64,000 bases of DNA from Corbicula japonica (lineage: Eukaryota > Mollusca > Bivalvia > Venerida > Cyrenidae), in contig JAZAYU010000012.1 of assembly GCA_038501625.1 (NCBI GenBank), forward strand, positions 6,448,001 to 6,512,000. Reading direction: 5' to 3'. The notes beneath the pieces are model-generated. The model was not told the origin of the DNA and did no database searches. It saw only the letters and a list, made by a program, of their open reading frames with translations. Position 1 is the stretch's first letter. Each line of letters opens with the position of its first letter. This document shows, piece by piece, positions 13,318 to 25,067 of the stretch. Both the position numbers and the translations under genes were made by a program.

Positions 13318-13490
13318 TTAAGTATCCGTCGCTTTCTTGTGGACTTCCTGCATGTTGCCAGTCTGGTTCCTCTCAACTTCCTGGCTGGTACCTGTCTCAT
13401 TCCTGTTGACTTCCTGGCTAGTTTCAGACTGGTTCATGTCCACTAGGTCACAAGTCTCCATTTCATCTACAATATCACTGTGATCATGAC
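13318..13490 (-). CDS. Exon 7 of the 242-residue gene, 11-residue repeats
   Basis: The acceptor is GAACTGTTAG. The exon encodes an acidic stretch ([18 protein letters not shown]) and then three 33-nt repeats ([33 protein letters not shown]) before KATDT and TAA at 13320-13318. A strong donor GTAAGT follows ten bases after the stop, suggesting an intron in the 3' UTR or an alternative ending. Confidence 0.7.
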
Positions 13491-16400
13491 CTAACAGTTC
13501 CATAGATTTTGCAAAAAATATACATTTAACATTATTGGGTCACTACATATATATTTGCCCAAGGTTAACTGTGTACTTTTTGTATTAATAGAATGCCATA
13601 ACTATGAACTACCTGGGGCAATTGGTTAGTTATTGAACTTGGTCGAGACATTATGCCCATAAATATTTTGACAAAGTTTCAGGCAGATGGGACAACAACT
13701 GTTTAAGAGTTAGGTTGACATCGATGTTGACGCTGCTGCGTGTCTGCCACCTGCCAGCCATATGTGTTCCCATAATGCGACCAGTCTTTGACGAGCTTAT
13801 AAAAATTATCTCTAATCGAAGACAATCATAAACTCTTTTAGTCCTAAATCAAATGTCTAGCAATCGCATACATTTCCACAGCAAGAACTAAAATTTTATT
13901 ACTTTATTTAGAATAAGCTTCAATGTTGGCTTTTATTCTACCATATAATTTCGTATTTAATTAAATAAAACAATCTGTAGACTGTTCAGGACTTTGTTAA
14001 AGTAAGCAACATGAATAAGAATATCAATGTTCATTTTCAGACCTAAAATATTTGAAGATGGGCTCATATATTGGATCAAACCTAGTACAGCTGAAACAAC
14101 TGTCACAATTCTTGAAATAAATACTGCAGATCACAGTTGTATCCTTTAACCTTTCTGACCAGCAATATTTTAGAGTAAACAACAATGTTAACAACGTTGT
14201 TAACTAGTACAAAGTTCTTAATAATTCCGTCATCTCACTTACAATGTCCTAACTTCCATTTTTCATATTTTGAGAAAATAGGACTTCAAATGTGGCTTTT
14301 CACAGGGAATACTTATGGTGTTAAGAGAATGTGCCTTGAAAAACTCACTTTGTAAACCATATGTAGCAAAGACATGTGGGTTGGGAGTAGGAACTAAAAT
14401 TAACCTTGCAACATGTTTATCAGATTTTTTCCAAACATAAGATAGGACATTGTTAGAGCGAGATGATGAATTCGCCGAAATATCTCATCTCACAATTCTA
14501 AGCAAATTAGGATACCTTCAATAGGAACTTCTGATAGCTTCTTGCCTTTCCATTTGTTCAGGGCTCCACTTTCAACGAGTAGGAGAAGATGGGACACCTT
14601 GAAAATAACACCATAATAACACAAATAAATGAACATGATTTAAACAAATGTTTAAAGGACTATGTCATCAACAATTTTATTTTTTATTGCACTTTAAATG
14701 GTGTAGTAAGATATGACATTTTATAATGCAAATGAAATAAACAGAAAAAGAGATATTTGATGAATATACATTGGAAAAATGCTTGAAACAGAGCTATGCA
14801 GCTTTGTGAGAGCATGAGAGTAAACTATAATTCTACAGTTTACTCTCAATTAAGCCGTGAAGATTTAAACAATGAAATTAATGGACTTGAACACCAAGAA
14901 ACTTTCAACTATTTTCCGATAAGAACAACATTATTACAAAAAAATTGTTATATCCTAATCTTTATTACTTAGTTTTAGAATTTAAGAATAAGAATTAACC
15001 CCAACCCATCTTGAAGCCCTTTTAGTTTACACGGTCCTTATAATTCCTATCTATTAACACATTTAAGGCTGTGTACGGGATACAAAATTGTGAACAAAGC
15101 AATGACCAGCCTAATATTCATCAAAATATAGTTGTGAATGAATGTTGTTGAACGGGCAAAAAAGTTGTATAAATATGCTTACCAGAGACAATTCTCTTGT
15201 GGAGTGTGTCAACCGATAGTTTTCTTTGTGGGTTTTTGGATCGTGGCCCAAATGAGTTTCCAACATTTCTGTCTCGTTGTCCATCATGTCCAGAATCTGA
15301 AATAAAAACAAATAAAAGTCCATCATAACAACTATTAATTTCTCTAGGAAAATATTAGCAATCCTAGTAAGCAGGGTCCTGCATTTCATTTATCACGGAA
15401 AAAGGGCCCATTCTCAAAGCAAAAGGATACATTCCAATTCAAATATGTATGCCCTTTTTCGACTTCGTGAACAGACTTTAAAGGTGCTGAAGCAGTTACT
15501 AGTACGTTAAATTGAATAAAATAAGCCAAAGTTTATTGAAAAGATCTTAACAGTTGCAGTAAAAAAATAATAAATTGTTTGTATAGGACACTGATCCCCC
15601 CACTTAAGAAAAAGAAGCAAGTATGCACACATGCCTGTTAATGTTTCGGTAAAGTTTTATGACTGGCTGATACATGTATACATGTTTTCTCGCACATTGA
15701 AGTTGATAATGCTATGAAGCACGATGGTATAGGAGTGGTTCTCTTGATCAAAATTCAATAGATAACAAGAGCTGTCACTTGAAATTGACATATGCCCCCC
15801 GAAATGGAGCTTTGAAATCGAATAGGTATACACATCTAATAAATAAACATATGTAATGAAAAATATGCTTGTGGAAGACAATTGTGTGCATGCATATAAT
15901 GTGAAAGATGAAAGGATCAATGTTTCAAGTCTGTAGTAAATATATAGTAAAATAAAGTTAAATATTACATTTTTTTAGAAAATTCTAAGATTAATGGGGA
16001 GATTATCCTGGAAAATGATTATTAGAGTTATGGACCTTACTACATAATTATGATGTGGGTAATATGAACAAGAGGGCCATGGAGGCCCTTTATAGCTCAC
16101 ATGAGTACAACAAAGTTCTGTTGAACGTGACCCAACGTCTTGATATGGTGAACATTTACACCAAGTTATTTTAAAATCCAATAAGAAACAACAAATCTAC
16201 AGCTTGGAAAAGAAAATGCTATTTTTAGTAACAGTGACCTTGACCTTTGACCTACCGGCATGAGTATTGTAAGCAACACACCCCTTTGTCATGGTGAACA
16301 TTTATGTAAAGTTTTTTTGAAATCACTCCATTTATGAGTAAGTTACAGTCCAGACAAGAAAATTTTATTTTTAGTAACAGTGACCTTGACCTTGGACCAA

Positions 16401-19400
16401 CAGGCATGGGTATTGTATGCGAAACAACACCTTGCCATGGTAAACATTTTAACCATTTCAAGTGATGAATGGTAGCATTCTTTTTGACCATAAAAGGCTG
16501 TAACAGTTATGCAAGTATGTACATGTATCTTAACTTAATGACCAACCACATATTTGGCAAAGTGCTTTAATGCTAAAAGAATGAGTTTCATTCACTTAAG
16601 GAATGAACTGCGGGACTGATGTCATTATCCGAAAATTCACCCAGTTGGGGTGGTTAAAGTGTGTGTAGTTCTAAGGACACCACACATACTTTGACCAGCC
16701 CAATTGAGTTTAAATAACAATAATGACAACAAACCCTAAATTCTTATAAATATACACCAATAGTTCAATATTTAATTCATGAATTGTTAAAAAGTTGCCA
16801 AATGCCAATTCATTTAAGGAATGGATGTTGAGGTGTGATTTTTGACAGACATAATGATGGGCAGACATGTGCATATAAAAGCTAAACGCATAAATATAAC
16901 TTTTACTTAAAAAATTATGCTTCAAAATTTCTAGTACAGAGGCTAAGGGTAAGGGCAAGAGACACAAAAATACAATCATACAGATCCACAATTTCACCTA
17001 CCTCACCAAATCTATTTATTTCCAACAAAATCTCATGAGCAGCGGATCCTCTTACAATAATGTCATTTGAACGTGCACTGAAATAAAACCAAACATAATT
17101 TTCCATATGGCTAATCTCAAACTAATGTAATTGATTTTATATTAACAATGTCCAAAAGTTTTCTAGAACTGAACTAATTTTGATATCTGTGAAAACAACT
17201 GAAAATTCCCTGAAACCATGATTTTCTTTGAATGTTCCGCTATGTACCCACACGTTCAAGTGCTTTTCGAGACCTACTCAGGAATGCATATTTAAGGACA
17301 AGAAGGTACATGAAAACCATTATACATGTATAATTAACCTAATATATAGGTGAATGAACACAAGTATATACTTGACCCAATATGTGGGTTAATGAACACT
17401 ACTAGACCCAATATATAGGTGAATGAAATTGAACACCATTATATACTTGACCCAATATGTTGGTGAATGATCACCATTATATACTTGAACGGTTCAAGGG
17501 TTGGCATCAATCGACCGCCGCTGGTTTAAACCAGCAATTTTATACCCAGTGTTTTTTATGCCAAATATCTAGAGAAATTGGGCCCCATTTCCCCCTCAAA
17601 ACACTATATATTTTTCCCCCACTTCGAATAAAAAAATCCCCCTTTGCTGGAGTCTGTTACGGACCGTTTGATAGTGAAGATGATAAATCTAAATTTTGGA
17701 TATGTTTAATTGAAACCCACTGATAGTCAATACAGTGACAAGAACATTTGATAAATTTGCAGAGACAGAAAATGACATTTCACTGTAGACCACTGATTTT
17801 CTTTGAATGAAAAGATAAGTTAATACTTTGTTATGTTGTGTTTGACAGGCTGCAAATATCTTCCAAATATTCCCCCTTTCCTTTGTTCACGTCGCAATTT
17901 TCCCCCTACAAAGGGCTGTGACCCCCTTCCCCCAAAAGTAAAAAAACAACACTGTAACCGGTTAAAACCGTCCCGGTCAATACTCCCCAAGTGGTCAATA
18001 CTGGTCAATTGAAGTTTTTTTTCAAGATTTTCATAAAAGAAAAGTAGAAAACAACCATTAAACTCTTATTTAATTTCTACTTAAGTTACTTTAGAACTAA
18101 CTTGACTTGAACATGCTTTGCACTTAAAAATTGTCTTATTTCCCTCAGCAATGTGATCATAAAATCCCCAAACCTAAGTTTTTTGTTTTTATTCTGGTAG
18201 TATTTAGACAAAATAACAATTCTTTCAATTTCATTGTTTTATAAATAATCAACAGAGTATGATTCTGTAACTTGAAAAATCTTTATTTTAGGCATTTTGC
18301 ACCACCAGTAGGTGTTACACTCTTGCCAACTAACACTGGTGTATGACAATGGATGGTCAGGAGATGGAGTGGTGTTGTGTCACACTTTTTATTGAACTTG
18401 GGAACATGTCAATTAAGATGCCAATGTGTTTATTAAAGGATTATCCAATTACCATAAAGTAGGTGTTGTACACTTGCCAATTAACACTAAGTCTTGTGCT
18501 TGACAATGGATGGTCAGGCGACTGAAGGGTGACTGCACTTCTTTTGATCCCACATATCTTTGTAAAAGTAAACAACCAAGTCATACTGTTTAATATAATG
18601 TTTATTTTGTATTGGGCAAAGCTTACAGTATGTTCTTCACAGAATCCAACACATAAACTACATTAAACATAACAAAAATTATAATACTTGAAACATTTAA
18701 CATACTACATTTATTGATTTCAATCTGTTACTTATCATAAATGCCTATATGTCACCCTGTTTATATATAAACTATAGTTTCCATGTCCTTAAGAAAATGT
18801 GTTTGTATGTGTTGAATACCCAAAGCTGAAGACCATATAATTTAGAACAATACACAATTTATGAGTTGTGTTCATTTAAGGATTAACCAATATTAAACCA
18901 TAAATGTAGTACTATTTAGGTCCTTACATGGGCTATTTTAGGGCCTAAAGGATTTTAAATGATTCTAAGAACATTTTGGACAGTTTGGTTGTGAATAAAA
19001 TTTAATTGACCAGTATTGACCACTATTGACTAGTAAAGACCACTATTGACCTCCGGCCCGGTCAATACTCAATTGACCAGTCAAAAAGCCAACCCCGCTT
19101 GAACAAATATGTAGGTGAATGACTTGACCCAATATGTTGGTGAATGATCACCATTATATACATGTACTTGACCCAATATATAGGTGAATGAACACCATTA
19201 TATATACTTGACCCAATATGTTGGTAAATGTTCACAATTATATACTTGACCCAATATGTTTGTTGTCTTTAAATTTATGTCAGTGTGATTTCACTTCACA
19301 TGAAAACAAAAAACAGGATTTATTGCGAAAAAAATTAAGGGATTTGATGTCCACTTGATGTTGCCTGCTCATAACATCCTAAATAACATGAGGATACAAA

Positions 19401-22400
19401 TTAAACACAATCACACATCTGCAAAACCTCTCAACCTGGCCTAATTCATATTAAAATTAAATTTCTTAGTTAAAATGCCTTTGGAGCTCAGAACAACACA
19501 AGTTTAATATGAACAGATGGATGCACACGTGCAAATCTAATTTTTACGCAAAAAAGAACACTAGCTAGTTTGGATATATGAATCACAAGGAAGAAAATGA
19601 GCAACTTGACTTACCTCCCTAGTGCCATAACAGTTGATTCCATAGGAAAGATAGAAAAATCCTCATCAATCTTAATGACCACCACTGACCCCCATACCTT
19701 GCCTGAAAAGCAACATCAATAACCTTTTCAGAATCAGAGATGAATCTCTAATGGCTTGCTTTATTTTAATAAATCTATTTTTATAGGCACAACAATTTAA
19801 GCACGTTTGAAGGATTAATTGGCAATTTGGTGCAATTTACTGACTTTTCAAGGCCCACTTTCAATTCAATGACTTTTCCAGGATTTAAGGACTGCTACAA
19901 ACCCTGTCCAGGCCTGGAACTATGTTATCATAATATTTTAGAACATTTGTGACTATTGGATTGAGTTTTAAATTGCGTTATTTTAGCGGACAAAATAAAA
20001 AGCAGAATGTAGGCAAATCCACCAGTTTTCATTACTAAACGTGGAATATATTTATTTTTTGGCAAATTATACAGGGGTTTTTCTGCCTATTTTGGGAAAA
20101 GGAGTCTGGACATTTTGGGAATTTTTTATCGACAAAAATGCCCATTTTGGGAATTTTCACATCGATAAAATAGTCCATTTTGGGAAATTTCGATATGCAT
20201 TTATTTAGCTTAAATCAGTCAATTTTTACATTACCAATGTACTTTTACCTACTTTTTGGTCTTTATTCAAACAAACATTGCAAAACTGGTAACTTGTTAG
20301 CCAACTGTTATCAGAAATAATTTTCTCATTTAAATTATTCATTATATGAAATGAACATCTTTAAAAAATAGTGAAACTGTAGCAAATTTAATGGTTATTT
20401 TAGAGTATTAACTAAATAGACCAGATAAACGTAAGTTTTTATTGTAGAACTTATTGTTGTGCAAAGCCATCATAGTCGTGAAAATACATTACAAAAAGAA
20501 TTAAGTGTCTAAAGAGTCATATTATGATGCACCTTCTGCAGTTAAGGGTACCTTCTGTAAAGTTTTGCAAAACAGTTATAAATTTATTGATTTATTCAAT
20601 AGCTTTAATGTTGAAAGAAGTTCCAGAAAATATTCATGCTTACAGTTAAATCAGGGTCACTAAACGCTTGCAGGTTATAGACCACTAAATATTGGTGATC
20701 AGGCCTCTAAATAAATTTGCGCACCAGTAACAGGAAGTCAAGCCTGATTAGTAGAAAATGAAAATAAATATTTTAAAAAGAAAATTATTATGAGAAAATG
20801 TAATGATTTGAATACAAAATAATATAAATTGATAATGAAAAAAAGTGAAATTCAACTTTGAAAATAGCTGTCATTTTTGACAGAATGTAAACAAAAGTTC
20901 CGCAGAGACTGGGGTGATACACTTCTGGCTAAAATGCCGAAAAAGTTTATCGTCATTCTATGGTGGAATTGGTATTTTACGGTGTCTCTTGGTTGGTTCT
21001 CTTGAGAACTGTATGATTTTAAGGGCTTGACCCAATAGTAAATTCAGAAATTGATGAAATGTTATAATGGAAGTCTATGGAAAATGAATTAGTGGTATAT
21101 AACCTGCTAATTTCTAGATAAAGGGAAGTGACTCTTCTATTACCTGTGTATTTTGATATATTTTATAAGATTTTTGCCGAAATTTCATAAATAAAATATG
21201 TTTTCAATTAGGAAAAATGACAACTGGATATGATTGGGAACAGGGCCGTTTGCTTTGGGAACACCTCCGTCTTCCGGAGGCACAGACAGTGCTGAAAAAC
21301 CCCTGATTATAGATTTGCTTATCCTATTACTCGATAAAAAAAATCATTAATTCCATAAAAAGCAATCTCTCCTATTAATTTTAAACGCAACTTGTTAAAA
21401 TAAATCCGCAAAAACGGAGCGACGTCCCTGAACATGTAGATTTCATGTTACGATTCGGATGCGGTTTCTTGACTGTTAAAAAGTTATGACTAAGCTTTTA
21501 CAAAAAATTACAATTTCTTTCGCATATTAAACCATAATTCAGTTGAAAATAATTGCAGGATTAGTAGTCAAAGTTCGGTCGTCGGTATTAACGATTTGCA
21601 CAACAATTCGTAAACCCCACAAGAAGAATTCATATTATCAGCAACATTTAGATGTTGATGTTCTGACAGCGGCTTGAAAGTTTATCCATATTTTACATCT
21701 GTGTCTTCCTTAATGAAGTTAATGTAACCTCAAATACACGCACATAACTTTAGATTCAATAATTTCGCCTACTGTTGTTATTTTATTTGTCGGTTGCATG
21801 GGACACAGATCAAAGAAGAAAGCCGACAGATACACGTATCACGGGACGCTGTTTACAACCCTTGTTGCAAAATTTAGATTAACGTCATTTAATTTACCAT
21901 GATAGAATTTTGGAGTTATGGTCTAAGCTGTCATCAATCAGTCTTATTTGCTTGTGTATTCACTTGTATATTCTCAATCAGTTTTATTGTGCTACATGTA
22001 GTACGCTGGATGCAATCAGTTAGCGGAAATGTGTTAGAATGGCGCAGTACGATCTTTTAATACAGTGTTTGACAGGATTTAAAAAAGTGTCAGATCGGGG
22101 CATTACGATCATTAAAGAAGTGATTGACATCTATGATTGCAATTATAGATGGGCATTATTGAGGCACAAGGGTGCGGTTTGCTAACTTAGTTCAGGCCAA
22201 AGGGTGGAGCTTAAAAGGGGCAGGGTGGGGCACCCTTTTATTCCGCGCTAGAATAATCCCTATACATACACATATATGCTGTAAAGTTTAGTAGAATAAA
22301 TGGTGTGTATTATTACAAGGTTAAAGCACACACATAATGATTTTTCCAGATATTAAGTAGATCTAATAAGTTTTATCTGATGCGTTCAGTTAGCTAAATT

Positions 22401-24484
22401 TACAAATTTACACATTGATGGTCTTCTACAAAAACGATAAATACATAGTTTGTGTCTCCAAGCTCAAGGTTGAGTACAACTATTCATTGTAAAGAATATA
22501 TCAGGTAAGTTGCATAATCTATGTAAGTCTGTATCATATCACCTGTCGATATATGTGGTTAAATATTGTGCCACCTTCAAACAATTTATCAATTAACAGG
22601 TTTATTATCAGCTATCACACCATTGTTCTGTTTTGCCATGACATTACAATAGTCATCAACCGGTAATTAACGGAATACATGATATAGAATTGAAGATTTC
22701 AACGTACTACCAACGTGAAAAATAGGTCGATGTCTAAAAACACGTTTTATAAGCCGACAAACGTTACTATTTACACTATTTACACAAAGACGAAATGGAA
22801 TTGTAACAAAATGAGTATATCTTAAGTCAATAAGTAAATATTTATTCTAAAATATACATGTACCAGGGCCGAGCTGACCCGTGCCAAGCTGGTACAGAGC
22901 GTAGATGACTAGCATGCAGAGTCCGTTTTAGGGCCGAGCTGACCCGAATTCAACGGCAGTAATAATTCTCCCAGTTTTCATATAAAAAGCATAAACAAAT
23001 ACCTTTCCCACATTTATTGAATGTTATAAGGTACTTTTTTTATCTTACCATTTTAGGCTTAATAACGATTTAAGATCGTATTTAATGGACCCTGTCAGTC
23101 TTTTTTGGACTGTGTCGGTCCTTGTCGAACTTTGCAGTGTTTAGCAAGACCCCGGTAAAACCACAGACACTTGTTTAGGGGTCCTTTGCTGGCCCTATAT
23201 GCCTATAGAGCTATATAGGCCTATATATAGGCTTACAGGTCTCTAGATTCAAAAGTGGGCAATTTCAGGAAATAAACAGATGATCTACAGCATGATATTT
23301 AGGCATACATGGCAAGCAAAGGACCCCTAAACAAGTGTCTGTGGGTAAAACGGAATGCATCATTGAAATTTTAAATGTCGATTTGGAATAACAAGATTAA
23401 AAGGAACGGTCAATTGATTAACTAATTGGCCTGTCACTTACTAGCCACAATCATTCACTTTTGGGGAACTATTAATCATTTGGATATTCATTTTGTTTCC
23501 TGAGGCTGAACGACGCAACGCCACTCCTCCACTTCCGAAAACTGTTGCATCTTTGCATGCATTAGATTCCATTATTGAAACTAAAGAATTAAGATGGAAG
23601 AAGGTCGCAAGATCATGTATGACAAGGAAACATTATGTACGTACCAAAACCATGATGCAGCAATTATATCCCGGTTACCACGCTGACGTTATGTACATCA
23701 GTCCGCCATATTGGCTTAGAATTTGTAAAAATGTCCGAGGTGTCCCGATGAGCATGCGCAAAGGGAACCATCTATTATACAAATATATAAAATTCACGGT
23801 AATTGTATAATCGCAACATTTTCGGACCCAATAAGCATGTTTTAAGATGCACGTTTTACTGAATGAGAAATATAAAAGAAATCAATAGAACCACAAAATA
23901 TTGTTGGGTCAAGCCACTATTGGGTCTTTGTCCCAATTATCTACATATGTCCCAATAATCTACATGACGACCCAACAATTCGAGTATTAAACGCAATGAA
24001 GACCCAGTACTTCGGCAAGTTTAAAACTATATATATATATATATATACTAAGAAATGTGGTAAGTTACGGGTCTAATTTCGATATTACACCTTTATGTGA
24101 GGTGCTATAAAGTAATGGGGTATATATGGTACCCCGTAATTTTCAATGCCATTTCTATGCATATTCGGACTTCTTAAGTACGATAAACATTATTCCCGTA
24201 ACACGGTTTATTATCGAAATTTATTTTCGGTCTATAAAAAAAAACCCGAAATTTTTTTTTAGCATAAACCAAATTTTTATATTACAGCTTATAGTACTTA
24301 CAAGGTCAGATAGTGCATAGAAATGACATTTAATTAGCGGGGTACCATATATACCCCGTAACTTTTATAGAACCACACATATAGGTATAATATCGAAGTA
24401 AGACCCGTAACTTACCACATTTCTTAGTATATATATACAACCCCTGATTAAGGTTTATTACAGAGACCCCATATCTGACGATAT

Positions 24485-24560
<76 letters not shown>

Positions 24561-24996
24561 ATATCGTCAGATATGGGGTCTCTGTAATAAACCTTAATCA
24601 GGGGTTGTATATATATACTAAGAAATGTGGTAAGTTACGGGTCTTACTTCGATATTATACCTATATGTGTGGTTCTATAAAAGTTACGGGGTATATATGG
24701 TACCCCGCTAATTAAATGTCATTTCTATGCACTATCTGACCTTGTAAGTGCTATAAGCTGTAATATAAAAATTTGGTTTATGATAAAAAAAAATTTCGGG
24801 TTTTTTTTTATAGACCGAAAATAAATTTCGATAATAAACCGTGTTACGGGAATAATGTTTATCGTACTTAAGAAGTCCGAATATGCATAGAAATGGCATT
24901 GAAAATTACGGGGTACCATATATACTCCATTACTTTATAGCACCTCACATAAAGGTGTAATATCGAAATTAGACCCGTAACTTACCACATTTCTTA

Positions 24997-25067
<71 letters not shown>

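Noticed and set aside
23660..23770. Promoter with YY1 (CAATATGGCGG) and NRF1-like (GCGCATGC) motifs on the minus strand
   Set aside because: The ATG in the motif reads M-A-D-stop, and no downstream exon on the minus strand could be joined; kept only as a remark in the 23493 entry.
24126..24919. Pair of 64-codon frames on opposite strands with almost identical products
   Set aside because: They are mirror images inside the palindrome of two TIR elements, so they are one chance frame counted twice.
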